The notes under the pieces were generated by a model that had not been told where the DNA came from, ran no database searches, and saw only the letters and a program-made list of their open reading frames with translations. Positions 44,783-58,249 of a DNA stretch of 64,000 bases are shown piece by piece. Source of the DNA: Pisolithus tinctorius (lineage: Eukaryota > Basidiomycota > Agaricomycetes > Boletales > Pisolithaceae); assembly GCA_024663395.1 (NCBI GenBank), contig JANFAH010000013.1, positions 1,364,001 through 1,428,000 on the forward strand, in the 5' to 3' direction. Within the stretch, counting starts at the first letter, position 1, and each line of letters opens with the position of its first letter. The position numbers and the translations under genes are program-made.

Positions 44783-45904
44783 GTGCTTCTCATAGAAAGC
44801 ACTAGGAATTCACTCGCCAACACCAACGTGATAGGACCTCCTAATGCTCGCACGACATCATGGACTATATCAACTGAACTTTCTCTCAATAACTCCAGTC
44901 CTCTTCGTTGCGACTCACTTTGCCTGCTACGACACTCCCGATCCATTGGACTTGCTACCATGGTGATGCACATGTCATACCTTCTGAACAGCTGTGGGGG
45001 TCCCCGAACGTACAGCGTTCAGGATTTCCTGCGTGTCGCGAGGAATACCAAAACGGCGGCAAGGGTCGCTGCATGTGATCTTTATCATATTCCTTCTTGG
45101 TCATCATGCTATCATGAATTTCTTCTTGCCCGCGTTGACATAGGCGGTAAGTGCATGCATTGAACTTATTCATCTACAATTATGCTGAGACGCCATAGTT
45201 GATGGAGAGAAACTCATGCTCATCATCGAGCGGGCCCCAAAGAATAATGGTATACGGGTGGTGTTTTCGGACGGTGGAGTTGCAAAAGATACGATCACCG
45301 TTGTGCGAGCCCTGTACGTCGTGCTTCTCCGGCCCAGGTATATTGCAAATGATGGCTAATGCTTTCAATCTCTCCGTCTAGGGGGGACCACGAGTATTGG
45401 CAGCGGGCTGGTCAAATTCCCGTATGCAGGGGAACCCTTCAATGGCGCGACCATTCACCCCACCTCTTGGACATTGTTTCGATTTCCGGCACCGCATCCG
45501 CAGCGTTCAAATACTACAACTGTTACGTTCGCCAATGTTATTGGTACGCTAGGGTCATTCTGGCTTCGATGGCGAAGGTATTTCCATCTTGCTCTAAGGA
45601 GGGAACTACTTCGTTCTCGAAGAGGAGATTTGCGATATTTGGAAGCCACAAGCTGTCGCAGGTACAACTCCTTGTGGACCTTCATGCTATCTACGGTCAG
45701 GTCGCATGTGCTTCTCTACCTCCTGCGCGCCCTCCGATTATCGTCACACCTGATTCTCACCAGGCCATCAGCTTGACTATAGCTGGATGCCTTGAGACAT
45801 CTTTGGCACAGATAATCTGGCTTCAGCCCGCTGCTGGCGTCGTCAATGGCTGCTGTGATCGAACGCTAGGACGTGAGCCCAACACTGCTGGTGGATGGAC
45901 CTGA
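44783..45904 (+). pseudogene. Unidentified gene family, copy 1
   Basis: Not a family I can name. Exon-like frames that stay open in all four copies of this window read RTYSVQDFLRVARN, CDLYHIPSWSSCYHEFLLA, then NNGIRVVFSDGGVAKDTITV. A later exon has YYNCYVRQCYWYARVILASM then FPSCSKEGTTSFS and SQVQLLVDLH. The spacing and GT/AG signals (GTACGTCGTG donor near 45312) suggest a small multi-exon protein of about 250 residues with a conserved QCYWYAR motif. Conservation of frames among otherwise diverged copies suggests real coding. No signal peptide or known domain was recognised. Whether this copy still works is unclear. Confidence 0.4.
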
Positions 45905-46449
45905 TGGCCGTAACGGTGGGATGAATGTCCTAAAAGCAAAAATTGGCCATGTCAAAGGTCGAATAGCCTTCTCAGGTCTTGTTTTAGCCCTCCTCGTACA
46001 CGGCTTTTGGGAGTGAATCTTTGCCCACAAGTATATAACTTGCGTAGTGACTCTGACTTCTGTACAGTGTATTCTGGATAACCACAGCAGTTCGTACTGT
46101 TTTTGAATGAAGCGCATTGAAGTAGGGCCTAATGGGTAAAACGGAAAAGGTCGGAAAGGCTTGAGAGCAACGTCGTTTCTTTGGATCAGGTGTTGGACTT
46201 CTCCCTGAGCACGGTCTATGGATACCCCCAACGTTTACTTTCTCGAGCCCTCAGAGCTTCACTGGACAACATTTCACTGACTGTTAGGTCAGGCGCCGCT
46301 GGGATGTTCAAGCACCAGTAAGTCATTTCTTCTATCGATCACGTCAATCAATGTTGTTTCGGACCAACGAGTACACAGCTATAAGCTAGAAATTACAGAC
46401 ATGCAATGGAGAGCAGCTAGGCGGCAGGAGCTACGTAATAACAAGTGTT

Positions 46450-48315
46450 GCAACCTCGCATTCCACGATACTTCCTGTATCTATCGAGTGGGGCAACAAT
46501 AAGACAATACGACACGATCCGCTCATGCTTGTTATGCGGCAACTTCGTCAGCGGAAGCGTATGGAATAGTTGCCGCAGCTGTGCAAGCCACTCGCTGGAA
46601 GTAGCGGGTATCGCCTCAGCATTCGAAGTACAAATGGAGGTGATCTACTTTGCAACTTCGGATGCCGGGGTCGCACCAGAATGTACGGGCCTTTCTCTAG
46701 AAGATCTTACAGCACGATCCTGAGCACTTTCAGGCGTGCAGCCTGGAGTTCGTACACGTGGCTTTGCGCACTGAGATGGTCTCCAGGCTTTCGCAGGACA
46801 GTTGTGACGTGGTGGGTGATACACAGTAGAGTGAGTCTGCAGCTGGCAAATTGTGGGAGGGCTAGACCAGCGAGTGCCTTACACTTTGAGTGCAGCCCAC
46901 TGGGTCCACAGTTTCCGGATACTTGGTATAAAAGACGATGGTGGGGGGATAGTCGACTCGCCGAGTAAGGGTTCTAGAGAGATCATCTAATACGAGGTGA
47001 TACTATCAGGAAAACAACTATGAGACCATGAGGCCCGGCCGGCCCAATTCAGAACAGAAATATCCCTGTATTGCAAAACCATAACCATCTCTGCCACTGA
47101 GAATCCAAGGGCATTTTCTTTCGATTCACCATACAAGACGGGTTGGTGGAGGCGGAAAATCCCAAAACAGGGAGTATGCCATATCTTCTGGAAGGGTAGT
47201 GCAGTGTGTGGATGCTCATTGGAGCCTCGATCGTGGCTCGCTCATCCCTGGATGGAAATCAGTGAGAGGTAGCGCAGATATACCCGTCGCCTGTTCCAGC
47301 TCAAGAAGCACGACCCGAACTTTCTTGTGATTCGGTGATGGGTGGTGGAGAGTCTAGTCTGGGGTGTAAAACAGCACGGTACAAGGAGCCAACAGTTCCT
47401 GGAGAGTATAACCCCCTTCAAACCATACACTATTCGGGAGCTCACCAGGCCCCACCCGAAATGCTGGAAAGGTATACAGCTATCAGTGCCGACCGACAAT
47501 TCCATGAGAATATTGATCCAATTGCCTGCTGTGATTCGGAACTGCTATTCTTGTCAATGCAACACGTGTCGCTCCAAGCATCAGTAACCGTGTTATTGAG
47601 CAGTACGACAGAATGCTTGGAGCTTGATAAGACCATCCTTTACGGACAAGTCATAGATGATGTGACCTTTAATGTCGTTCAGTGACAGCTCTTCCTTCCC
47701 CCACCGGTGGGGCAACATGACAAATCGGAGGTAGTCTGAAAGCGCTTCGTGGATGTTCTTGAGCACTATGGTACTGTCCCAGCCAGTGATGGTCGCGAGT
47801 AGCTCTTGGTATACAACACTGCACTCGAATTGCAGTATTTGTGCAGCTCTCTCACCAGAACTCTGGTTTGAGTGTCGAGCAGTCGGGAAGGAACTGCTGC
47901 AATGGCCTCGAGAACAAGATTCAGACTGCCTGCATGACCTGAGATTGGATATCCAAAGCTGCTCATTTGATCGTAGCAGCCTCTACCAATTCTGCCATTG
48001 TGCCGAGCTTCGCTGTTCCGTGCTGAAGATAAGAGGAGAGATTGTCTGGAAGCAAAGTGTAATAGTCTCCTCTAGGTCTGGTATCGTGTTCCGTCTCGTA
48101 AACCTGTCATGATGACAAGCCGAGACGATGTACAGAGACATAAACCGGTCTGGGTGTCTTTGAACCCTCGACTCCAAGCCTGCTGCCCAACCAAAACTGA
48201 TGGCAGCATCCGGATCACCAACTGCATCAGTTTTGTGGAACTGGCACAGAGACAGACAACGGACGAGTGCAGGGATGATGGCTGACATATTAGGGACGAA
48301 GTGCCATGCGCACAT
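46450..48315 (-). pseudogene. HET-domain (heterokaryon-incompatibility-like) protein with N-terminal TPR, decayed
   Basis: Minus strand. The N-terminal part reads as a TPR remnant (48315-47983: RVQRHPDRFMSLY, RRNTIPDLEETITL). RLLDTQTRVLVRELHKY comes next, followed by a HET-type block: HRWGKEELSLNDIKGHIIYD, DTCCIDKNSSSESQQAIGS, and in a shifted frame the equivalent of GWTLQELLAP. ELEQATGISALPLTDFHPG, FGIFRLHQPVLYGESKENAL and LPHNKHERIVSYCLIVAPL follow. In ascomycetes HET domains trigger cell death on non-self fusion. Numerous frame changes and stops (for example near 47380 and 46980) show it is dead. The matching part of unit 2 keeps only its last about 150 bp. Confidence 0.72.
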
Positions 48316-48430
48316 TGTGCACAGTACCCGATCCGAGTCGGCGTGCTGGAGCCCGTGTCACGTGCGGCGGACATCGACGCCGCGGCAGCCAGGCCGGAAG
48401 CTGTCTGACTTTACACACGTCTCTAAAGTG

Positions 48431-49528
48431 ATGCAGTCAAGTTCCTTGAGCTCCCCATCGCCGACACAGCGCTTACTTGGCTCTGTGCAGCTGATACACC
48501 AGGGCACAGAAGCTGTAAGTTGGCTCTGCGTCTTCCAAGCGTATTCTTACTCATCGTCACATGATTTCATAATAGAAAGTCTACAAGGTGTATCTCAGGG
48601 ATTCCGAGTGGCGACAGAAAGCGAAGCACGCCGATCATGACACTTGCTCGATGGCAGAGGACATGGCTCCAGTGTTACTCAAGTATCAATCCAATAAGCG
48701 CTATTGACATCCATCCCTCGATGCGCCACTCACTCGACAACGAGTAGCTGGAGAAGCCCATGCATCGATGTGATGCCTACAGTACGTCCCTTCTGCGTCT
48801 ATCAACTTTATTTTAGTCCGAGCACGTAGTATTCCTCGCAGATCCGGTGTGAACATGCCGGGAATCAGAATGGTGGGTGTGTTGGGCCTGGAGTGGTCGA
48901 CGGGAAATCAGTGCGAGTCTTACTTCCGGGAGGGTCAGAGGTTATGGTGGCCCAGGATTCCGATGCAACTGATGGCGTTGGCCCTGATCGTTGCGAAGAT
49001 GCTGCGCTTGCAGAATTCGGTGTCGAGCGAGGTAAGGGTTTCTATAGGAAAAGCATTGAGTTCACTCGAATCATTCCATTGTAGACGATCTGTTGAATAT
49101 GATCAGCATCGAAATAGCAAAGATGCACATCGTGAACATCATTCATGGCGACCTGACAACTTTGAATATGATACTCTGCGGGGGGACAAGGACCTGGTCT
49201 GTTACGCCACAGTGACATTGTTCAAGTTCACTTACTTGCGTACCAGGTGCTGATCGACTTTGGGCTCGCTTACCATTCTTCGCTGGTGGAGGACAAAGCG
49301 GTAGACCTCTATGTCCTCGAACGTGCTTTCGCATCAACGCATCCAGACGCAGAGCCGCTCTTCAACTCAGTTCTCGCTTCATACGAGAAACACCTCGGAA
49401 AGCACTGGTCCGTAATCAAGAAACAGTTGGATGACGGCGAGTAATACTCCCTATAGTGCCACCTTTGTTTCTCTGACTGACAACCCCTAGTTCGCCTCAG
49501 AGGTAGAAAATGCAGTACGGTATGTTAA
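48431..49528 (+). pseudogene. BUD32: BUD32/PRPK kinase, dead copy
   Basis: Collinear with the intact copy at 52820-53932. Recognisable blocks are [97 protein letters not shown] and VRLRGRKCSTV-like DNA at the end. In-frame TGA at 48705 and 48771 replace Arg codons (CGA in the intact copy or its simplest ancestor). A deletion near 48872 removes the DAAGG residues, and a one-base change shifts the frame in [17 protein letters not shown] is changed near 49146 (HGDLTTLN). The last intron donor GGTGCGT reads GGCGAGT. It cannot make active kinase. Confidence 0.82.
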
Positions 49529-49628
49529 TTCTGCGTCATAAAGGAAACCTATAATCTATTAGGACCTCGGTGTTTTGTTTTGTCTTCCCATCTGCCTTCG
49601 CACCGGCAGTATTTTCAAATACTTTTAG

Positions 49629-49708
49629 CATAGGGGTAGTGGCATGCGCCATCGATAGAGTGGGTTGCAATGACTGGGGTATCGATGGCGCATGTCACTA
49701 CCCCTATG
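49629..49708. repeat. 29-bp near-perfect hairpin
   Basis: Arms 49629-49657 and 49680-49708 pair with one mismatch around a 22-nt loop; the arm includes GTAGTGGCATGCGCCATCGA. The left arm plus loop matches 59250-59295 in the same orientation, and the right arm matches it inverted. This marks an inverted-duplication junction at the start of the 49.6-50.9 kb block. Confidence 0.85.
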
Positions 49709-50411
49709 CTCCTACCCAAGTTCGAGAGCCCGAGACAGTACAGTGCTCAAGATTTCCTATGCATCGCAAGAACTCAACCGGTGGCAATGGTGGGTGCATG
49801 CGATCTGTATTATATTCCTTCCCGGCCTTCCTGTTATCATGAAGTTTTTCTGGCCCACATTCATGCTGGTCGTAGGTACATTGACTACTTGAACGTAGGG
49901 TAGACTTCGATGGGACCGCTCTCCACCCCGACTCTCTGATATTGCTTTCTTTGCAAGCGCCGCATCCACCACTTTTAGACTCTACAAACTCTACATTCGG
50001 AAATGTTACTGGTATGCCAGGATCACCCTAGCGGCAATGGCGAGAGCATTCCCATCTTGCTCCCGGGAAGGGACTACTTCATTTTCGGGAAGGTGGCTCT
50101 CAATGTTTGGGAACTACAAGCCATCACAAGTCCAACATCTCATGGATCTTCACACTAACTACTGTCATGATTTACACCCACCTGTCAGCCACCTACCTCC
50201 TCCTATAATCCCCACTTTGGAGGTCAGACGAGATGCTTCTGCCTTCGTTACACTAGACATTCTCTATGGCTCCGCCGTGTTTATAGCCAACGTCCAGAGG
50301 CCTCTGCCGCATTCAGCGGTGCCCGCACTAGCGGTTGTCATTGTAAACCGACATGATGACCAGTTGGCCGGAGGAATACTCGGATCCAGCAGGTATATGG
50401 CGTCCTATTAG
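49640..50411 (+). pseudogene. Unidentified gene family, copy 3
   Basis: Same frames as copy 1: PRQYSAQDFLCIARTQPVAM, CDLYYIPSRPSCYHEVFLA, YIRKCYWYARITLAAM, FPSCSREGTTSFSGRWLSMF and SQVQHLMDLHTNY. The exon bearing VVFSDGGVAKDTI is missing. Downstream DNA to about 50911 matches the inverse of 57790-58260. Likely incomplete. Confidence 0.4.
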
Positions 50412-50974
50412 GTGGATGACGACTGCCACGATGCGAAGGAATTGGACTTCCAAGAGACGAAGCTAGATGATGCTAGCGGATGTGCTTTGATCGTCTGCTG
50501 TATATATGTGATTCGAATTTTGTGTCCCCAATTTGCCTATACCATCACTACGACATGCTAGCACAGTACCCGGCGGTTACTTTTTTTATTCCCATGGCAC
50601 GTACTATCTCTATTCCTTCGTACAAAATCGCTCGAATACTACATGACTAGTACGTTCTGGTGTCATCACGATGACATTGTGGACCACGCCTTCGTATATC
50701 GGATATCGGATCGTGGTCATCGGAAGCGTGTAGACTCGACGCTCCGCCCAGGTTCCAGCTTGCTCAAATCATATAGATAACCCATCACAGCAGAATTCGA
50801 TGGCTTTCCTCACGCCTTGCATGAGGGTTTTCCTTGTCGTGTTCGACTCCGCAGACATCGCGTCCAGTCTATTTCTTCAAGGTCATTTCCCTCGACGTTT
50901 TTTACTGTGATTTGTGCTTCGCATAGAAAACACTAGGAATTCACTCGCCAACATCAATGTGATAGGACCTCCTG

Positions 50975-51996
50975 ATGCTCGCACGACATCATGGGCTATA
51001 TCAACTGAACTTGTCTCTCAATAACACCAGTCCTCTTCGTTGCGACTCACTCTGCCTGCTACGGCACTCCCGATCCCTTGGACTTGCTGCTATGGTGATG
51101 CACATGTCATGCCTTCTGGACAGCTGTGGGGGTCCTCGAACGTACAGCGTTCAAGATTTCCTGTGCGTCGCGAGGAATATCAAAACGGCAGCGAGGGTCG
51201 CTGCATGTGATCTTTATCATATTCCTTCTTGGTCATCCTGCTATCATGAATTTCTTCTTGCCCGCGTTGACATAGGTGGTAAGTGCATGCATTGAACTTA
51301 TTCATCTACAATTATGCTGGGACGCCATAGTTGATGGAGAGAAACTCATGCTCATCATCGAGCGGGCCCCAAAGAATAATGGTATACGGGTGGTGTTTTC
51401 GAACGGTGGAGTTGCACAAGATACGATCACAGTTGTGCGAGCGCTGTAATATTGCAAATGATGGCTAATGCTTTCCATCTCTCCGTCTAGGGAGGACCAC
51501 GAGTATTGGCAGCAGGCTGGTCAAATTCCCGTATGCAGGGGGACACTTCGATGGCGCGACCATTCACCCCACCTCTTGGACATTGTTTCGATTTCCGGCA
51601 CCGCATCCGCAGCGTTCAAATACTACAACTGTCACGTTCGCCAATGTTATTGGCACGCTAGGGTCATTCTGGCTTCGATGGCGAAGGTATTCCCATCTTG
51701 CTCTAAGGAGGGAACTACTTCGTTCTCGAAGAGGAGATTTGCGATATTTGGAAGCCACAAGCTGTCCCAGGTACAACTCCTTGTGGACCTTCATGCTAAT
51801 TACCGTCAGGACGCATGCGCCTCTCTACCTCCTGCGCGCCCTCCGATTATCGTCACACCTGATTCTCACCAGGCCATCAGCTTGGCTACATCTTTTGGCG
51901 CAGATAATCTGGCTTCAGCCCGCTGCTGGCGTCGTCAATGGCTGCTGTGACCGAACGCTAGGACGTGAGCCCAACACCGCTGGCGGATGGACCTGA
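50975..51996 (+). pseudogene. Unidentified gene family, copy 2
   Basis: Very close to copy 1 at DNA level; the same exon-like frames are open, including YSVQDFLCVARN, NNGIRVVF followed by SNGGVAQDTITV, and QCHWHARVILASM (YWYAR changed to HWHAR). Compared with copy 1 it lacks about 20 bp near 51447 and about 15 bp near 51893. Product and functional state are unknown. Confidence 0.4.
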
Positions 51997-52539
51997 AGGC
52001 CGTAACGGTGGGATGAATATCCTAAAAGCAAAAATTGGCGATGTCAAAGGTCGAATGGTCTTCTCAGGTCTTGTTTTAGCCCTCCTCGTACACGGTTTTT
52101 GGGAGTGAATCTTTGCCCACAAGTATATCACTTGCGTAGTGACTCTGACTTCTGTACAGTGTATTCTGGATAACCACGGCAGTTTGTACTGTTTTCGAAT
52201 GAAGCGCATTGAAGTAGGGCCTAATGGGTAAAACGGACAAGGTCGGAAAGACTTGGGAGCGACGTCATTTCTGTGGATCAGGTGTTGGACTTCTCCCTGA
52301 CACGGCCTATGGATACCCCCGACATTTACTTTCTCGAGCCCTCAGAGCTTCACTGGACAACATTTCACTGACTGTTAGGTCAGGTGCCGCTCGGATGTTC
52401 AAGCACCAGCAAGTCATTTCTCCTTTCGATCACGTCAATCAACGGTATTTAGGACCAGTGGGTACACAGCTATGAGTTAGAAATTATAGACAATGCAATA
52501 AGGAGCAGCTAGGTGACAGAATCTACGCAATAACAAGTG

Positions 52540-52690
52540 ATGTGACCTCGCTTTCCACGATACTTCCTGTATCTATCAGGCGAGCAAAGATAAGACAATA
52601 CGACCCGATCCGCTTATACTCGTCATGCGGAAACTTCGTCAACAGAAGCGCATGGAATAGTTGCCGCAGCTATGCAAGCTTGTACGAAGT
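52540..52690 (-). pseudogene. Last about 150 bp of the HET/TPR relic in unit 2
   Basis: Matches 46460-46600 of unit 1 (ACTTCGTCA, TGGAATAGTTGCCGCAGCT) and stops where unit 2 is deleted. Confidence 0.65.
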
Positions 52691-52819
52691 GCCATGCGGT
52701 CCGAGCCATGCGCGTGAGATAAACTGGAGCCCTTGTCACGTGCGGCGTAAGACATCGAAGCGGCCGCAGCCGGGCCGGAAGTTAGCTGTCTGTCTGACTT
52801 TACACACGTCTCTAAAGCG

Positions 52820-53932
<1,113 letters not shown>

Positions 53933-54020
53933 TTCTGGGTCATAAAGGAAACCTGTAGTCTATTAGGACCCCGGTATTTCGTTTTGTCTTCCTATCTGCG
54001 TTCTCACCAGCAGTATTTTC

Positions 54021-55837
54021 GGAGCCTTTTTTCTGTCGCACGGAAATCTTCAAGGCATGCGCAATATGTACTTGTATGTGTAACTCACACTGCCGCCGCC
54101 GGGCGACGAGAGTGGGTCTGAGTCAGTGATAATGAGTGTGGACGTGGTTAGGCTTGGAGTCAACTGATTTGGCAAGTCCTCGTTTCGCGTTTCGCGTTTT
54201 GCACGAATCCAGCCAGCGCATGAAGTCTGATTAGGTGGAGAGCGACCGTGACATCAAGATAGCTGTTTGATTTCTACGGTACGCTGTGTCACGCTCAGTT
54301 CTCTGATGGTATGTATAAGTGCTCTGACAAGCTATACGTCAAATATCATGCAAGTTGAGTGTGACTTGCTACACCCTCGCGAGTCGTCGCAACTCATGCT
54401 TACCCTCGTCGTTCCTTATAATTCTTTCATCATACACAAAACTATCCACCACACACCACCCCTGCTCTCGTCAGACGTGCGTGGGCTTGACCCTCCGACC
54501 AACCTACTCAAACCACGACCCCTCAGCGTTCCGGACAGAACCGCACACCCATTGTTCATGTGGTGATCTTTCGCGTTCCTCTGAAATTACCCCCATCCAT
54601 ATCTCCCAAGTGGGTCCAGTTTCCTCCCACTGCATCACAGTCCCGTTCGATCGTGTCACTGATCAGTATGCATGTCTCACGCCGATGTCATCTCCATCCG
54701 GCCGATCTCCTGATCTGCATCTGTCGATTGATCAATGTAAATGGGAGTTTCTTCTAAACCGATCTCAGTCCCAATACAACGATGTTTACTTGGTAGGTGG
54801 ATGACTCGATTCGATCTGTGTACTCCGAGGTGTTCGGCATTGTGTCTCCCGGACCTTGAATCTATGGATGTGATGGAATAGGTAAGACGTCCGTCGATTC
54901 AAAGGCAGGACCCAAAACCTCCAGCGAACTGGCCACTGATAGCTTCTGATAAAGCTGACATGCCAAACTTGCTGCAAAATTTCAAGAACCCGAGATATGT
55001 GATAGTGGTTGGTTTTGGTTTCTGACCTTCGCTACTTGATACAATACACCTAAGTTCAACACAAGGCGAATGGTGAGACACACTACCCAACCGCACCTCC
55101 GGTCTACACCGACCTATTTTGACTGCCTTGCAGTACTGTTGAAGGCCTCACGTGCTCGAAACCATCTTTTCGGCGTCTGGTTGACCAAAATGATTCGGTA
55201 TCAAATACAAACATAGCAACGCTCTATGACGCCATGCACTGAACTGACCGCTACTCCCGCGATCTCGTTCATCGGACGCACGCGGACTTGAACAGAGCTG
55301 TGCAGTATGGAGGAAAGAAAGGAATTGCATACCTTTTGATTGATGCGCGACATAAATTTGGCAAGCAGGTCATAGCATGCAATGAAAATGCAAGCGTGGG
55401 GAAATGAGTGGTTGGTGAAAAAAACAAGCTGGCGCCGTTTGCAGGTCTAAAGAGCCCGACGCGTAGGAATCAAAATCGGTTTGAGACGGATCACGACTTT
55501 CTCTGGTGGAGGTTGAGAGAGAAGTAAGAGATGTGGACGGCTCACAATGTTTACCGGAATCCCTCCTCCACAGCGTCAGTGTCTTGGATATCCATGCGTG
55601 GCATGCGTTGCACCTGTACACCTGTATCATGATTGTACATTGCATTTGTTCACTCTTTACCTACAAATTTACCTTCCGTCGCGGCCTGACCCTTTGATTC
55701 CCTGCACAAAGCACCGTCCGACATGGCCACACTCGCAAGGGTCGAACGCCCATAAAAATCGAGGTCACTTTAAAAACTGGAATGGAGTAAGGGATAGTAG
55801 GTGTAAACCGACTTCGACCTATTTGGATTTGGTCTGA
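54021..55837. other. Intergenic, no recognised gene
   Basis: Frames up to 149 codons (54355-54804 +) overlap others and carry no recognised features. GTTTCGCGTTTCGCGTTTTG near 54183 is a short direct repeat. Not obviously repetitive otherwise. Confidence 0.4.
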
Positions 55838-56311
55838 CACAACAGATTTTGGAGAATTAAGGACAGAATTTAATGTAGTAGAAAATGTAAAGACTGCACT
55901 TGAAAATTAATTTGACAATTCTTCAATGGCAACACTTCAAGTTTTTGTGAATGGCTCAATGTTTGCCAATATTTCAAGTTTTGCCTTCGAAAAATTGTCA
56001 AATTAATTCTCAAGTGCAGTCTTTACATTTTGTACTACATTAAAACCTATGCTTAACTCTCCAAAATCTGTTCACACATGGATTTTTGCAAGTTAGGGAC
56101 AGGTTTTAATGTAGTACAAAATGTAAAGATTGCACTTGAAAATTAATTTGACAATTCTTCAAAGGCAAAACTTAAAGTGTTTGCAAATGCCTCAATGTTT
56201 GCCAATACCTCAAGTTTTGCCTTCAAAAAATTGGTAAATCAATTTTCAAGTGCAGTCTTTACATTTTGTACTACATTAAAACCTGTCCTTAACTCTCCAA
56301 AATCTGTTGTG
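55838..56311. mobile_element. Dimeric MITE
   Basis: A 474-bp AT-rich element with ends CACAACAGATTTTGG and its reverse complement, flanked by TGA on both sides (55835-55837, 56312-56314), a possible 3-bp target duplication. It consists of two successive foldback units (about 55838-56085 and 56086-56311). Each has arms containing TAATGTAGTA.AAAATGTAAA and TGCACTTGAAAATTAATTTG. CAC ends with a 3-bp duplication would suit CACTA-type transposons. No coding capacity. Confidence 0.75.
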
Positions 56312-57690
56312 TGAGACGTCGTATCACGTTTTCCCATTACCTATGAACTTCCAACTAAGGCAAAGGTTTGTTGAATTACTCTTGCAGCCGGAACTTCCTA
56401 GCTAAGCTTGTCGGCGAAAACTGCACATTGGTAGCAGCTTCTTTGACCGAGGTCCGCAACTTGTCTAACGTACCCAACACCTTGTGGTTGCGCAAATCAT
56501 GCAGAACGACCGACAGCCAAAGTGCCCCACTTGGACCTGTACAATCATGGATATGAATGCGAATGTTGACCCCCTCGGATCACTTCACAGGTTCTTGGTA
56601 TATGCCCGTCCCTATATAGAACATAGTGTCATTTATCGATCCAGCTGCCTGTAAGGACTCCCACTTCTATTGCCTGCCTTCAGTTGGGTTGTCGTCCGAG
56701 TCCTAAAAACGGCATTCGTGTGCTCGGCTAAGATTGGAGAACAAGAGGGGAGAAGTGTACAGCAGACTGGAGACCAGAGACGGCAAACACGAGCACGAAA
56801 ACCAAATTGGGTGTATGTGCAATTGCTGGAGGGGAAACTCATACTGGATTGTCAAGAGCTAAATCTGCGAGCTTCCGTTCGCAGGGATAGGCCTTTCCAG
56901 TGTACCACAACTCAATCACGACGCATCTAGTGTAAGTTAGACGCAATATTTGGCACGAGTACTCATTGTGCTCACTGCTTGATCAATCAATCAATCAAAT
57001 TCAAATCCGAGGCTTACCTACTAATCCCGGCAACAGTCTCGAAGAAAGGTAGATCCGAGATGAATGACCCGGCCTTAAAACTTCCTGTATACATTGGGCT
57101 TTAAATTCAGATGTCACTGACGGGGCGGAGACGAGTCGCCTCTAGACAGGAACTTGATACTTGAAGGTACAGCGTAGGCGGACACACCTGGTCGTTCGGT
57201 TCCGCAAGTACATGGAGATACCACAACGAGAGACCAGTGGGGACACCCTATCAGTACTGAACGAATGGATGTCGACGAACAGAGAGTTGCAGAATAACGA
57301 GGCGAGAATTGTGGACGTCCTATTAAAAACGACACAGAAGCGTCAGTTAAACGTTAGTGGCAAACGACCGAATCAATATATCAAGATCTGAGTCGGTTAA
57401 CTCACAACTAGTTGGGGTTTTCGACTTGGAAATGTAGAAACGCTATGTCGACCTTCTGCCCGCATCGACAGTATCGAGGTCTGTAGGGATCCAAAACAAA
57501 CCATCAAGGAACCCAAGTAGGGCAATACACTCGTCGTCTATCGAATCCCGAACATGATTTTTCTTGAATCTGACTAACATCGCAATCAAGAATTCCATTC
57601 GGAGTGGTGGTGCCGGTGTTCCTCGTGGTGGGTATGGTTATTTCAAGCGATGGGGACGCTGGCGAGGGAATGGTAAACGCGCAAGTAAGC
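56312..57690. other. Intergenic, no recognised gene
   Basis: Short frames only (56670-56930 +, 57161-57391 +), none with recognised motifs. Confidence 0.4.
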
Positions 57691-57713
57691 AGACGAGGGA
57701 TTGTGTGGGAAAT

Positions 57714-57796
57714 GAAGACGTGGAGAGATGTATGAGAGGGAATGCAGTGGAAGACGTGGAGAGATGTATGAGAGGGAACGCAGTGGAAGACGTCGA
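57714..57796 (+). repeat. 36-bp tandem repeat, just over two copies
   Basis: GAAGACGTGGAGAGATGTAT opens each unit (57714, 57750, partial at 57786). In frame it gives DVERCMRGNAVE twice. The inverted relative at about 50,890 has only one, so the expansion is local. Confidence 0.75.
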
Positions 57797-58249
57797 GGGA
57801 GATGACCTTGAAGAAATAGACTGGAAGCAATGCCCGCGAAGTCGAACACAAAGGCAGTGCAGACCCTCATACAAGTCTTATGCATGAAGAAAGCCATTGA
57901 ATTCTGCTGTGATGGATTATCTATACGGTTTGAGCAAGTTGGAACCTGGGCGGAGCGTCGAGTCTGCATGACAGACTGCACGCTTCCGATGACCATGATC
58001 CGATATCCGATATGCGAAGGTGTGGCCCACAATGTCATTGTGATGACACCAGAACGGAGTAGTCATGTAGTATTCGAGCGATTATGTACAAAGGAATAGA
58101 GATAGTAAGTGCCATGGGAATTAAAAAAACTATGACTGCTAGGTACTGTGCTAGCACGTCATAATGATGGTATAGGCAAATTGGGGACACAAAATTCAAC
58201 TCACATATATACATCAGATGATCAAAGATCATCCGCTAGCATCATCTAG

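Larger units (their letters stand above)
44781..49616 (+). repeat. Tandem segmental duplication, unit 1
   Basis: Highly similar to 50912-54020, from TTGTGCTTC to CAGTATTTTC. Contains unknown-family copy 1, the long HET/TPR relic and the dead BUD32 copy. Longer than unit 2 mainly because unit 2 lacks the equivalent of about 46,590-48,295. Confidence 0.88.
49617..50911. repeat. Block inserted between duplication units; inverted relative at 57.7-59.3 kb
   Basis: The sequence between units 1 and 2 is unrelated to their junctions but aligns, reversed, with about 57690-59290, for example TTTTGTGTCCCCAATTTGCC, CGCTCGAATACTACATGACT and GACGCTCCGCCCAGGTTCCA. It ends near the BUD32 neighbours on each side. 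Confidence 0.8.
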
